A DNA stretch of 64,000 nucleotides from Ananas comosus (lineage: Eukaryota > Streptophyta > Magnoliopsida > Poales > Bromeliaceae), in contig NC_033631.1 in NCBI RefSeq assembly GCF_001540865.1, positions 4,857,732 to 4,921,731 of the forward strand, in the 5' to 3' direction. Numbering within the stretch: the stretch's first letter is position 1; every line of letters begins with the position of its first letter. Below the pieces are notes generated by a model. It saw only the letters and a list, made by a program, of their open reading frames with translations. It was not told the DNA's origin and searched no databases. The position numbers were made by a program, and so were the translations under genes. Shown piece by piece: positions 10,265 through 22,603 of this stretch.

Positions 10265-12894
10265 TGTCACGCCCTGCCCCGAAACCACTACCAGTTTGGC
10301 GCGATTCGGCCGCGGCGACAGACCGCCGAACGGACAGCACCTCCCCTGCCCGCCCAAGGCTCAACCACAAGAATGTGTACAAGAATTACCCAGGACTTTA
10401 AATTCTAAAACAACACATTCAACACGGGCACGAACAGTGCCGACGACAAGAAGAGCAAGAAGTCCACAAGATATACGAGTGAAATAAAGAGAGTACTTTA
10501 CTAACTATTACAATAGTTACATTCATTACATCATTTTTCATCCAAAATACATAGCTCTCCAAATCCTCACCTACAATGCATCTCTCTCTATACATAGGTG
10601 ACTAATGCAAAAAGGAAAGCTACTATACTACCACGGTCTCACTGGTCGGGCGCGACGCCCTTGCCGCGGTCCTCTCTCTGCAGCCCTGAACCTACCACTG
10701 GAAATAGAGTGGGGTGAGAACTATCTTCCATAGTTCCCAGTGGGCTCGGCCGCCGACTCTGCCGATCTCCCCACTAGGTCCAAGTGGGCACAAGTAACAA
10801 CGGATAGATAGATAGATATGTATCTGAAAACTGTAAATGCGATAGTAGGAAAAACTATGCTACTATGCCCATAATCATGAATATGAATGCATGCATCATA
10901 TAATAAAGGTTTGCTACTATGCTAACAAATTCGATCCATGTTCGAATAGTAATGTTCACTGACATTTATAAACCTTTAACATTTTTCATTTACCCAATCT
11001 GTGGCGAGGCCCTAGGGCTCGCCCATGACTCACCTTTCAATCCCAAAATGGGGAGGGGGCTCCAAGTGCACCCAACTCCGGGACCGTCTGCGGACCTCCA
11101 TGTTGTCCGGACCTCCAAGTGGTCCTAGTCGCGCGACACTCCGGAGTACTCGACGACAATCCCCTCCATGTGGGGATTGGATGGCTATACCATCCTAAAC
11201 GCAGACTATGAGCTAGATCTATCCTCTCCAAGTGAGGACACTCTACAACTAGAGTCAATACCCAATCGAATCCTCTCCAAGTGAGGATGCTCTACAACTA
11301 GAGTCAATGTCTCAATAACTCATCAACAACCTCTCCATGTGAGGGTACTTAGGTTTACTAAGTTCTTTATCCACAAGGCATTTTCTAAGGGATCCACCTA
11401 TCCCTGGATCCACCGACCTCTAGTGTTATTTACACTACATTAATGCCACTCGTTATCATTCAATGTTTGGATGCCACTCGTTTGTTCTTTAACAATAACA
11501 TTACTTTCTATGTCATCAATCCCCCATCGGGTTCATCTCTATCTCTAGCATCATAGGATCCACGTTCCGACCCAATCCTCACCTATCTAGTTACCAAGCG
11601 TTCCAAGTACACTAGGTTATCATTTAGAAAGCGCGAGGAATGGTACTACTATGCAATCCTACAATGCAATATGAAGAGATGAGGTTAAAATGCAATCTAA
11701 GACATAGAAAGGAGTTCGAAAGTTTCGGATGACACCCCCCACCTTTTTTATCGATGTAGAGGCTTTGGAAATTCTTCTCGGCGAGCTTCGCAAAAAGGCT
11801 TTAGCCTTCCTCGCCCGAATCAACACTAGCCCGGCCCGATTTTGCCGAGAACTTCACGTCGGTTCGCCGAATGCCAAAATCGACTTCGCCCCCTCATGAG
11901 CAAAAGCCCCAATTTTGTGCCCTAGCTCCAATACATATATCAAACCTAGGGTTTGATCTCATTGAGAAGCAAAAGTAGCTTCAATATACTCTAAAGAGTT
12001 CATCTAAACCATTCCTAGCTCATTCCAAACCCTAGTTTGGATTTCACCATGAGAGGGGTCAAGCTCTCCTTCAAGCTTTACCTCCAACACCTAACCCATG
12101 GTCTTGATCTCAAAAGAAGCAAAAAGAAAGCTTCAAGGACTTTAAATACTCCATTAAAACAATCTCTAGGTTAATCCAAACCCTAGTTTGGAATTTAGCA
12201 TGAGAAGGGGCAAAGCTTACCTCTAAACTTGCTCCTTTTCCAAGCTAGAGAAGGAGAGGAGATGTTTTCTTCACTTCCTCTTCTTCTTCTCCTTTTTCTT
12301 CTCCTTCTTTTCCTTCCTTTCCTTGTCTTCTTCTTCTCCTTCTTTGTCTTCTAGAGAGAGAAAGAGAGGAGAGAGTGTGAGAGGGAGTGGAATGAGAGAA
12401 AAGCCCTCATGTCCCTCCTACATAATCATTGGGCTGCAAAAATGCTAATAAACCCCTCAACTTTCACTCTTTCACACAGCCTGGACTGGGCTGTTCGCGC
12501 AGGCGGGGACCGATCTCTCCTTCAGGGACCGGTTCCGGAACGTCGTCCCAGCGCAGCCAGAGCTGCTGCGCGCAGTGCAACCGGTCTCTCCTTGGGGGAC
12601 CGGTCTCTCAGGCAGGGACCGATTCCCGAGAGCTAATTTCTCAGGATTTAGCCGATTTTTCGGCTGTCTCATATCATACGTGTTCGGGGACTGGTCTCTC
12701 CCACCAGGGACCGGTCCCCGAGAGCTCAAAATCTGCAGTTTTGCAGATTTGATTTCATAGCTCTCGAAAACCTCCCGTAACTCACTTTTACTCATTTTAA
12801 CACCTTCGGACTTTCCGAAGTGTACCATCCTCGCACTTTGGTCAATTTGACTAAAGTTCGACATTTTTATTTTCCGAATTTTCGGTATATTACA
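10265..12894 (-). mobile_element. 3' LTR of the Tekay-type element, chimeric
   Basis: On the minus strand it begins TGTAATATACC directly after the PPT and ends GGGCGTGACA at 10265. The U3 part (about 11891-12894) is nearly identical to the U3 part of the 5' LTR (19853-20872). The R-U5 part (10265-11893) instead matches the solo LTR at 29984-31678, not the 5' LTR. The switch lies at a short run of Cs at 11889-11893. It contains 2-3 tandem copies of a roughly 57-bp CTCTCCAAGTGAGGA unit (11220-11340), a CT-rich tract (12270-12350) and several GGGACCGGTC motifs (12500-12720). Confidence 0.82.
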
Positions 12895-12910
12895 TTCTCC
12901 ACCCCTTAAA
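12895..12910 (-). other. Polypurine tract of the Tekay-type element
   Basis: On the minus strand TTTAAGGGGTGGAGAA abuts the LTR start TGTAATATACC. This is the expected position and composition for the plus-strand primer of reverse transcription. Confidence 0.75.
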
Positions 12911-12939
12911 ATAATTTCGTCCGCGAAATTACGCATACC

Positions 12940-15560
12940 TTAACTCGTCGATTCAAATAGATGCGGATACTCTCTCCGCATGGTTTCTTCGAGCTCCCAA
13001 GTGGCTTCTCGCGCCGCGTGGTTGCTCCACTGGACCTTCACATAAGGGATTTTGCGACTCCGTAACTTCCTAACCTCCTTATCGAGGATGCACACGGGGT
13101 ACTCCTCATAGGACATGTCTTCACGTAGCTCCACGGGCTCATATTCCAATACATGTGTCGCGTTTCGGATATACTTTCGAAGATTCGACACATGAAACAC
13201 ATTGTGAACTCCCGCGAGTCTCGGTGGTAGTGCGAGCTTGTACGCCACCGCACCCACACGCTCCAATATCTCAAACGGTCCGACATATCGGGGACTTAGC
13301 TTCCCGCGGACCCCAAAACGCTTTAATCCTCGCATCGGTGATACTCTCAAGAATACACGGTCTCCAACCGCAAATACCAAATCCTTTCTTCGCTTGTCGG
13401 CATAACTCTTTTGCCGAGATTGCGCCATCGCTAACCGTTGACGGGCAAGGCGAACTTTCTCTTCCGCCTCTCGCACTACATCCGGGCCAAGAGCTGTTCT
13501 CTCGCCCACGTCGCTCCAATGGATAGGAGAACGACACTTTCGACCATATAGTGCGTCAAACGGCGCCATCGCTATGCTTTCTTGATAACTGTTATTATAG
13601 GCGAACTCCGCCATCGGCAAGAAATCATGCCATCCCCCTTTGTAATCTAACACACACGCTTGAAGCAAATCCTCAAGGATTTGTATTGTCCGTTCTCACT
13701 GCCCATCACTTTGAGGATGAAACACTGTACTGAAGTCGAGCCGTGTGCCTAGCGCGTCTTGCAAACTCTTCCAAAAGTGGGATGTGAACCTGGGGTCGCG
13801 ATCCGACACGATCGACACTGGAACCCCATGAAGTCTCACAATCTCGTCGAGATAAACTTGCGCTAGCTTGTCTCCCGACCACGTAATATGTATCGGCAAG
13901 AAGTGTGCCGACTTTGTCAATCGATCCACTATCACCCATATTGCATCATGTCCGCCTTGTGACCGAGGCAAACCGGTAATAAAGTCCATTGCTATGTCTT
14001 CCCATTTCCAAACGGGTATTGGTAGACTTTGTAGCTTTCCCGCTGGAAATCGGCGCTCGGCTTTCACTTGTTGGCACGTTAAACATTGCGCCACAAACTC
14101 CCCAATATCTCTTTTCATACCCGGCCACCAATAGTGCTCTTTCAAATTCTTGTACATTTTAGTGCCGCCGGGGTGTATACTATAGGGAGATTGATGCGCT
14201 TCCTGCATGATCGCCCTTCGCAACTCATCATCTTTAGGCACACACCATCGACTTCGAAATCGAAGTGCGCCATCAACTCCAATGCCAAAGTGTTCGGCAT
14301 TGCCATTCTCAACTTCACTCCGCACCTTTTGAAGATAAGGATCCGAAGCTTGAAGATCCTTGATTCTTTCCAATAGGGTCGGTTGCACAACCAATGTGGC
14401 AAGTGTAGCCGGCACTCCCGGCGCTACCACTTCCAACCCGAATCGTTGCATTTCCTTTTGCAATAGCGGTTGAGGCGTAATTGCCGTCGCTAAGTTCTCC
14501 GCCGATTTTCTACTCAAGGCATCAGCCACAACATTGGCTTTTCCCGGGTGGTATAATATAGTGACATCATAGTCCTTTAGCAACTCTAATCACCGCCGCT
14601 GTCGCATGTTCAACTCTTTCTGGGTGAACAAATACTTTAGACTCTTGTGATCGGTGTATACCTCACAATGTTCACCATACAAGTAATGCCTCCAAAGCTT
14701 TAGTGCGAAAATCACTGCGGCTAACTCGAGGTCGTGAATCGGGTAGTTCTTCTCGTAGCTCTTTAATTGGCACGATGCATATGCAATAACTCGCCCATTT
14801 TGCATTAATACACACCCGAGACCAACATACGAGGCATCACTGTACACCACAAAGGTCTCTCCCGGAGTTGGCAAGGCAAGCACCGGGGTCGACGTCAACC
14901 TGTTCTTTAACTCCTCGAAGCTTCGATCGCAATCGTCACTCCACACGTACTTTACTCCTTTATGCGTAAGGTGCGTTAGTGGAGTGGTTATTTTGGCGAA
15001 CCCCTCCACGAACCGCCGGTAGTAGCCCGCCAGTCCAAGAAAACTGCGGATCTCCGCTACATTCGTCGGGCGAGGCCAATCCTTGATCGCCTCTACTTTC
15101 TTCGGGTCTGCTGACACTCCGTCGCCCGATACCACATGACCCAAAAATTTGACCTCCTTTAGCCAAAAGTCATATTTCTTTAACTTTGCATAGAGCTTCT
15201 CTTGTTTGAGTATTTGCAACACAGCTCTCAGATGCTCTTCATGCTCCTCTCCACTTTTCGAGTAAACCAACACGTCGTCTATAAATACCACGACGCATCG
15301 ATCCAACAATGGCCTAAAGACTCGATTCATCAAGTCCATAAATGCTGCCGGGGCATTAGTAAGCCCAAACGGTATTACCGTGAACTCATAATGGCCATAC
15401 CGCGTACGGTACGCCGTTTTGTGCACATCCTTCGGCCTGATCTTTAACTGATGATACCCCGATTGGAGATCAATCTTCGAATATACCTTGGACCCTTGCA
15501 ACTGATCGAATAGATCGTCAATCCTTGGCAACGGGTACTTGTTCTTTATCGTATTTGTTC
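12940..15560 (-). pseudogene. Tekay/Del chromovirus pol: RT, RNase H, integrase, chromodomain
   Basis: In order on the minus strand: RT from about 15550 ([16 protein letters not shown]) with the catalytic [10 protein letters not shown]; RNase H with [18 protein letters not shown] and [10 protein letters not shown]; an integrase HHCC finger (CLTCQQVKAERRF) and catalytic core (DFITGLPRS, IVSDRDPRF); a GPFEILERVG module; and a C-terminal chromodomain-like segment (YPVCILDKEVRKLRSRKI ... VQWSNHAAREATWELEE). The chromodomain identifies a chromovirus, and the overall sequence fits Tekay/Del. Lesions: a frameshift at about 15555 in the RT, a Trp-to-TGA stop at about 14588 (after NMRQRR) and a TGA at about 13699 (SDGQ/ERTIQ). 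Otherwise the order and spacing are those of the family. Not autonomous. Confidence 0.92.
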
Positions 15561-16638
15561 AACTCGCCGGGTATATTTACTCAGAGTGAAGTTTGTTGCC
15601 ATCCTTTTCTCAGAATTAAGCACGGAGCTGCCCTACGTGCACACTCGGGCCTCACGAAGCTTAGGAGCAGTCTTGTATGTTGACCTATTTAGTTTCCTTT
15701 CTTGCACGGTGAATTCTATACGGAGCCTTCGAAATGGTCCGCCCGGAATGAGTCCAATTGACTAACTCAACTTCCGGTCTGCTGGTGGACAGCCCGGTAC
15801 TCTCGCCGGAAATACATCGGGTTACTCGACATACTTCGAATTATCTCCAATTGTAGTCTCCTAGGAGCTCACCATTGGTGCCAATATATGCATTCACCGT
15901 CCTAGTTATCATTCTCTTCGTCCTTACGACGAATATATTGCGCAAGCGCTATTGAACGTCTTTGGATTGACTGAATACTTCCTTGATTAGGTCAAGAAAA
16001 GTGATAATTACTTTCAAAATCTATCACGCATATACTTGGAGAGCCAGTTGTGTCGCCAAGGATAACGATAATTCCCCAAATCTATCTGCCACTAGCAGAT
16101 CAATCGGCTAATTCCAATTCGCTATTTGCACTGCACGAAAACATCGTTATGACATATTGAATTCTGCGAGAGTTCCAACCAATAATCCTGTTGTATATCC
16201 ATCTCTTATGCCATGTGTTTTATGAATGAAGTGTAAATGATGATTGAATGAGATGCGGCCTGTATCAATTCTCTAGCTTCGTATGTGCTTTAATCACATA
16301 TTACAATACCGACGCGGTGGTCGTGCGGTTGTTGCTCTAATCACGTCTGAGCGGCAAAAGACTCGACGCTAGGCGGTTCTCTGATCCTACCGGCTGACGC
16401 CTTCTGGGTGTACGCGGGCGAGCAGATCATCGCCGGTGGTAACCCGCAGCTGTCTCGGGGTTGACGGGTGTTGAGCCGGCGTATAGCTGCAGAACGGAAA
16501 TCTCATTGGCACACTCCCGGGACTAGGATGTCGCCAGTTGGCACAGTTGAAACAACTTCCATGGCTGCGGGAGTGACACCTTGTCGCTCTACCGCCACAA
16601 AACATCGAGGATGTCCCAATTCCTAGCCTGCTGTCGGG
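15561..16638 (-). pseudogene. Decayed gag end, protease and RT start of the Tekay-type element
   Basis: No long frame survives, but traces remain. The minus strand near 15600 reads KDG followed by an ELNK-like segment, as expected for RT upstream of KNKYPLP. Near 16560 there is a corrupted zinc knuckle (CFNC followed by a displaced His). Divergence here is far greater than in the neighbouring pol and gag. Confidence 0.55.
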
Positions 16639-17634
16639 TTACTGAGGGGGTTTCTTAAGTTTGGCGACCCGTTTAACCGGCGCGTTCTTTTTTGGCCCTT
16701 GTCCTAGACTCGCAATGCTTCCGTTCCTAGTACTATGGGCGCTACCGAGTGCATGCCGCCCACAAGCTCTATCGAAGACCTCCGCAAAGGTCGACAACTT
16801 CAGAATTTGCACCTTTTCATAAATCCGGGGTTGGAGTCCTCGCAAGAACGAATCCGCCCGGTCTCGATCATCACGAACAACGTCGGGAACGCAATCGATA
16901 ATGTGGGAGAATTCTTGCTCGTACTCCCCCACCGATCGATCACCTTGTCTTAACTTGCGGAACTTTTCTTGCAACTTCCGCTTCGTCGTGTCGGGGAAGT
17001 AGTTCGCGAACACCGCTCTCTTGAACTCTTCCCACAACATAAGCGGAAGGTCGATAGGACGATCCCGCTTCACTCGCTTCCACCACACCTTTGCCGCTTT
17101 CTCAAGACAATGGGTGGCGAGGTACACTTTATCCTTCTCCGAGGTATTGAGATCCTCGAAGAGCGTCTCCATTGAGTCGATCCACGACTCCACAACCGCT
17201 GGCTCCACCAAACCGCCCTCGAAGGTAGGTCGGTCGAACTTCTTGAATTGTATAAGCGCTGCCAACGTGCGCTCTCGCTCCGCTTCTACCGCCACGCTAT
17301 CGGGGTTTGAGGTTCCCGATCCGACCGGCACTACCGTAACTGGAACAGCCGCTGCTGCCGCCGCTCCCTCAACAACACTCGGCACTACCACAGGGGGCGC
17401 GACATGCTCGACACCCGCCTGGGCCGCCGTCGCCTGTTGTCGCTCCAAGGCCTCCTAGAGCCGTTGAATATGCTCCCCTTGGCGTTGAACAAACTCCGCT
17501 TGTTGCCGCACTACTCCGATAAGCGCGGCCATTTGCTCCCTAAGCTTTCCGTCGCCCCTCGCTCCGGATCGCTCAGGCTCCACGTTCGGCTCCTCCAGCA
17601 TCGACCTTGTCTGCGGTCGTCCACGAGGTGCCAT
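16639..17634 (-). pseudogene. Tekay-type gag
   Basis: The likely start is the ATG at 17634 (MAPRGRPQTRSML). One in-frame TAG at about 17456 separates it from the long open stretch 16639-17448. The gag domain is clear: RPTFEGG, then AAKVWWKRVKRDRP, LPLMLWEEFKRAVFANYFP, KFRKLRQGDRSVGEYEQEF and FLRGLQPRIYEKV. The protein would assemble the retrotransposon particle and bind genomic RNA. The zinc knuckle expected after residue 300 is corrupted downstream. Confidence 0.88.
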
Positions 17635-17940
17635 TGCTTCCTAAAAAGAAGCAACTTGCATTAGTCACCTGACCAACACTACTCAACCATACCCAATTAG
17701 GCGAAAGCAACATGCACATTCATCCTTGCCTCAAGCGTCATGTCGTCGGCCGCCCGACACAACACTAGAAGTAGAGGATAAATGAAAATTAAACTTAGCC
17801 TCTAATCACATTAGAGACGTCCCTACTTAACCCAATCACATGCTTTCGCTAACTTTGATTCCACGTCACTCACGTTTCCGAGATCCTTAAGGCCTTCCAA
17901 TCCTAAGGGTCTCTAGGTCCATCCCTATTCTTTCACTCTT

Positions 17941-17953
17941 GTCTCTGATACCA
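17941..17953 (-). other. Primer binding site (initiator Met tRNA type)
   Basis: The minus strand reads TGGTATCAGAGAC, matching the 3' end complement of plant initiator methionine tRNA (TGGTATCAGAGC) at 11 of 12 positions. It lies 7 nt inside the LTR end at 17961. This fixes the element's orientation and its 5' LTR. Confidence 0.8.
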
Positions 17954-17960
17954 GTCTATC

Positions 17961-20872
17961 TGTCACGCCCCGGGACCGTTACCAATTTGGCCCGACCCGA
18001 GCACGTAAAACAGACGCCGGACGTACAGAGTTTCCCCTATCCGCCCAAGGCTCATCACATGTACAAATTCAAACAAGAAATGCACTAGCGGAAACATACA
18101 CAAACGACTTACACGAGGGTAAGCAATAGCCATTAGTGAAAGAAAGGAAAACTAAACATTTATAAGTACTATGATTCATTTTTGATCATAGACTTAGCAT
18201 TCATCTCTTACATTTAGGATTCCTTGCATTTCATTACATAACTTCATCATTTCTTTCTTACATCACATTTTCCTCAAAATAAGCTTTACATTCTTTCTTT
18301 ACATCACTAATCATCAAGTACAAAAGATGATAAAAGGGTGTCTACTAACAAAATGTACCCAACCTTGGTGGCCTCTGACTAAGGCGCGATACCTTTACCT
18401 CGGTCGCTCGCCGGCTCGCTCGGTCCCGGCTCTGTGGAAATAGTGGGGTGAGAACTACAACAAAGTTCCCATTGGGTTCGGCCTCAACATCACCGACTTT
18501 CCCACTAGGACTAACTCAGGCATAATAGAAAGGATAAGCTGAAATATAGTAACCAATCTACCACATGATGCTAATATGCCTGAACAAAAGCACGGAATAT
18601 GCTCAACATTAACGTATGCAAATTATGCAAGTTCTTTCGTTCTTTATCTTTACACTTTGTTCTTGTTCTTTGCACTTTGCTCTTTGTTCTTTATTCTTTA
18701 ATCTCAAGGCTAACCCGGGGGTTTCGCCACATTAACTTGCTTCACATTAAGTCCATCATCGCAGGAACTCACCCGCTAGGACCGTCCTTCGGGTCTACTG
18801 AAACCCGTGATGCATAACTCCGGAGCGCATCGCCCGAGGGGGAGCGACCGCCCTCGAGCACGGAACTCATAGCAAGTATGATCATATCCTTAACTCAAAG
18901 ATTTTATAAGTTCAATCTTGACTTTACACTAGCTCTAGTGTTCATTACATCACTTTATGTTGCTAACTCTAGCAATCGTTGTTCTTTACTTTTCTTTTAC
19001 TTTTGCCATCTTTAGCATTCTTGTCCTTTACATTTCTTGTTCTTATTGCCCCACTTTACTTTAACTTTACACATTGTCATTTTCATCATTCTTTACATCA
19101 CTTTGGTTCTTTGGCTCACACTAACTCTAGTGTCACTNTTATAAGTTCAATCTTGACTTTACACTAGCTCTAGTGTTCATTACATCACTTTATGTTGCTA
19201 ACTCTAGCAATCGTTGTTCTTTACTTTTCTTTTACTTTTGCCATCTTTAGCATTCTTGTCCTTTACATTTCTTGTTCTTATTGCCCCACTTTACTTTAAC
19301 TTTACACATTGTCATTTTCATCATTCTTTACATCACTTTGGTTCTTTGGCTCACACTAACTCTAGTGTCACTTTACTTTACGTTTACAAATGCCACTCGA
19401 TCTATGTCATTGTGCCACTCTGTTCTTTTGCTCACTTTGGGTGCTCACTTTTCTCTCATGCATACACATAGGGTTTTCAACATCACATAGTTCTCATTCA
19501 TCATATTATGCAAGTTGTACTCACAATCATGCAATATTACATTTTCATCATCACTTTACCCTAAAATGCATGCAACGACATATATATATATGCTCAAATG
19601 AATGACACATTAGGCATAGAGGGAAGTTCAATAAGTTTGAGAAGCACCACCCACCTTGTAGGCTTTCAAAGGTGCTCCGATGATTTTCTTAGGATTTTTA
19701 GACTTCTCGTTCTTTACCTGCGGCAAAACGAAACCCTAATAGGTCATTTTGCTCATATCTTTTCATCGGCTTTTCGTAACGTTAATCCGAGCGCACCAAC
19801 GCGTCAGAAATACCCCCAATTAGATTTTTAGAGGGTCAATTGCACTTAGAAACCCTCATGAGCAAAAGCTCCAATTTGGTGCCCTAGCTCCAATACATAT
19901 ATCAAACCTAGGGTTTGATCTCATTGAGAAGCAAAAGTAGCTTCGATATACTCTAAAGAGTTCATCTAAACCATTCCTAGCTCATTCCAAACCCTAGTTT
20001 GGATTTCACCATGAGAGGGGTCAAGCTCTCCTTCAAGCTTTACCTCCAACACCTAACCCATGGTCTTGATCTCAAAAGAAGCTAAAAGAAAGCTTCAAGG
20101 ACTTTAAATACTCCATTAAAACCATCTCTAGGTTAATCCAAACCCTAGTTTGGAATTTAGCATGAGAAGGGACAAAGCTTACCTCTAAACTTGCTCCTTT
20201 TCTAAGCTAGAGAAGGAGAGGAGAGGTTTTCTTCACTTCCTCTTCTTCTTCTCATTTTTCTTCTCCTTCTTTTCCTTCCTTTCCTTGTCTTCTTCTTCTC
20301 CTTCTTTGTCTTCTAGAGAGAGAAACAGAGGAGAGAGTGTGAGAGGGAGTGGAATGAGAGAAAAGCCTTCTATGTCCCTCCTACATAACCATTGGGCTGC
20401 AAAAATGCTAATAAACCCCTCAACTTTCACTCTTTCACACAGCCTGGACTGGGCTGTTCGCGCAGGCGGGGACCGGTCTCTCCTTCAGGGACCGGTTCCC
20501 GAACGTCGTCCCAGCGCAGCTAGAGCTGCTGCGCGCAGTGCAACCGGTCTCTCCTTGGGGGACCGGTCTCTCGGGGACCAGTCTCTCAGGCATGGACCGG
20601 TTCCCGAGAGCTAATTTCTTAGGACTTAGCCGATTTTTCGGCTGTCTCATTTTATACGCGTTCGGGGACCGGTCTCTCCCACCAGGGACCGGTCCCCGAG
20701 AGCTCAAAATCTGCAGTTTTGCAGATTTGATTTCATAGCTCTCGAAAACCTCCCGTAACTCACTTTTACTCATTTTAACACCTTCGGGCTTTCCGAAGTG
20801 TACCGTCCTCGCACTTTGGTCAATTTGACTAAAGTTCGACATTTTTATTTTCCGAATTTTCGGTATATTACA
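17961..20872 (-). mobile_element. 5' LTR of the Tekay-type element
   Basis: On the minus strand it runs from TGTAATATACC (20872) to GGGGCGTGACA (17961) and is followed by the PBS. Its U3 half matches the 3' LTR, but its R-U5 half is family C, as at 1-560. The U3 has ACCGGT-type motifs (20465-20700) and a CT-rich tract (20240-20310). The apparent length of 2.91 kb includes a 235-bp artefactual-looking duplication around the N at 19138. The 5 bp beyond each outer LTR end (TGATG and GGTAT) do not match. Confidence 0.83.
18903..19373. other. 235-bp direct duplication with a single N at the junction (likely assembly overlap)
   Basis: The sequence from about 18903 to 19137 is repeated from 19139 to about 19373, with one N at 19138. 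Two identical adjacent copies separated by a single N are best explained by two contig ends that overlap but were not merged. Confidence 0.8.
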
Positions 20873-21371
20873 GGTATATTACATGTTGTAACATTGCAAC
20901 TAAGCCCCCCCAAAACTCTTATTTGCAACAGACTTCAAAGTTGCTGCCAGACCAAAGTGTACCGGCACACGGGCTGCTGTCACCGGTAATACCATTACGC
21001 AGAGGCAAACCCGAGAGTAGCCCTCTCGGATTTTTCCAAAGTGTACCGGTGCACACCAGGGGTGCTAGCGGTAACACAGTCAAAATTTCTCAAACCCGAG
21101 GGCTTCTCCCTCTCGGCCTGCAATGCTGTACGGGTACACCCCTGGTGTTAAACCGGTAACACATGCTCCAGAATGCAGTTTTAGCTCCGATTCGACTCTA
21201 CTTCGCGCCAGTCGATGCTAAAACCTTTCTAACCCTTCCTAAACTCATTTTTAACCCTTCCAATATTGTTGGAATGCTAAATGCAACTTGTCCATCCATC
21301 TTTTTCGCATACTTTAGTTAATTTGGCTAAAGTTCGATAATCGTTCTCGAGGTTTCAATACGTTACAATAT
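20873..21371 (-). repeat. LTR U3 fragment (minus orientation)
   Basis: Read on the minus strand from 21371, the start TGTAACGTATTG followed by a GAACTTTAGCCAAATT-like run resembles the first 60 bp of the Tekay LTR U3. Further in, diverged GTGTACCGGTGCAC and GTCACCGGTAA motifs (20955-21150) repeat the ACCGGT theme of the 5454 solo LTR. No coding sequence is present. Confidence 0.55.
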
Positions 21372-21873
21372 ATGTTCTATTAACCCATAATTATGTTGTC
21401 TCCTTTGGATCTGGTGGATCGAGCTTTTTACTTTGGTGGCTGTACCCACTGGAAATTATATTTATAGTTCTCACTCTCATATTTTTTAGGTCCATCCGCG
21501 GATGATACGGCTGAGCGAGGAAAGGGCGTAGCTTAGTAAATAATGTCTTTCCACTTGTTTTGTTATTTTTCTAGCTATTTTGGAACAATGTAATGAAATG
21601 GAAAAGGAAAAATATAAAGCTCATTCTGGGTTATATGTTGGACAGAAAACTTTATATGTAATTGAATGGAACAAATGATGTAACAAAAGTAGTATTTATT
21701 TGTACTTTGTGAAACTTTTTTTATACAATCTACATATTCAATTCCTATGTGGAATGTAATTAATATGTATACATGCTTGTGACGCCTTGGGCGAATAGAG
21801 AAAACTCTGTCTGTTCGGCGGTTCTGGTGCACGTGCCCGATGAATGCTTATACTGTGGGCTCGGGGCATGACA
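21372..21873 (+). repeat. 3' part of another LTR (plus orientation)
   Basis: It contains CCCACTGGAAATTAT...TATAGTTCTCAC at about 21445, a CTCTGTCTGTTCGGCGG block at about 21800 and the terminus CTCGGGGCATGACA at 21873. These are the same three landmarks as in the other LTRs. It is truncated upstream. Confidence 0.65.
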
Positions 21874-22225
21874 TTGTCTTCCTCTGAAGTTGACTATATA
21901 GCAGCAACATCGGCCTCCTGCCATTCTATTTGGATGCAAAGAATTTTGGAAGATCTATATCAAGCACAAGAACATTCAATGGAGATATATTATAACAACC
22001 GTTCAGCCATTGCAATGACGAAGAATCCGGTCTTCCACGAGCGACGAAGCACATCGAAGTACATCATCACTTTATCTGGGATCTCATCAAGAATAAGCAA
22101 ATCGACATGAAGAATTGTTCCACTAATGAAGAAGTTACTGACGGATTGACTAAAGTTCTCTCTCATGACAAATTTTTGAAGTTCAACAGAGCCCTTGGCA
22201 TTATGGAATTTGCATCAAGGGAGAG
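21874..22225 (+). pseudogene. Ty1/copia RNase H and pol 3' end fragment
   Basis: The translation SSSEVDYIAATSASCHSIWM, then RILEDLYQAQE, YNNRSAIAMTKNPVFHERR and (in another frame) a DGLTKVLSHDKF-like end is the C-terminal RNase H of Ty1/copia polyproteins. The frame breaks near 22050. It runs directly into a copia-type LTR at 22226 after an AAGGGAGAG purine run. Confidence 0.83.
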
Positions 22226-22533
22226 TGTTGGAAAATGATGCAAATTTGTTTATGATGTTAATTATCCTATTATTATGCAAGTAGTGCTAGTAGTGGGCTA
22301 AGTTGACTAAGTCATGTAAATATTAGGTAGTGGCTAAATTTGTGTGAGTAGTGGGTTATATTGTGGAGTTCATGCTAGCTAGGTTTTAGGAGCACATGTG
22401 TAGTGGATGTAGTGGAGAACATATGTTAAGTTGGGTTTTCTTAAACCTCAAGCTTTCTTTGTCTATTTAAGTCCTTTGATTGTAAGCTTATAATCAACCA
22501 AGTTACTTTGAATGAAAGTTTTTATTTCTTCCA
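22226..22533 (+). mobile_element. 3' LTR of the copia fragment
   Basis: It begins TGTTGGAAAATG directly after the purine-rich AAGGGAGAG (PPT) and ends near TTTCTTCCA. A TATA-like CTATTTAA lies at 22463. The length of about 308 bp fits a small copia LTR. The right boundary is estimated because no second LTR is present. Confidence 0.6.
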
Positions 22534-22603
22534 CTTCATCGATGTAGCAAATTTTATTAGTGAGCTTCAATTTATTTTAAAAAGATTCTTCTATCCACAG
22601 TTA

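Noticed and set aside
10265..10382. N-terminal extension of the Tat gag frame
   Set aside because: These codons belong to the LTR inserted at 10265, not to gag.
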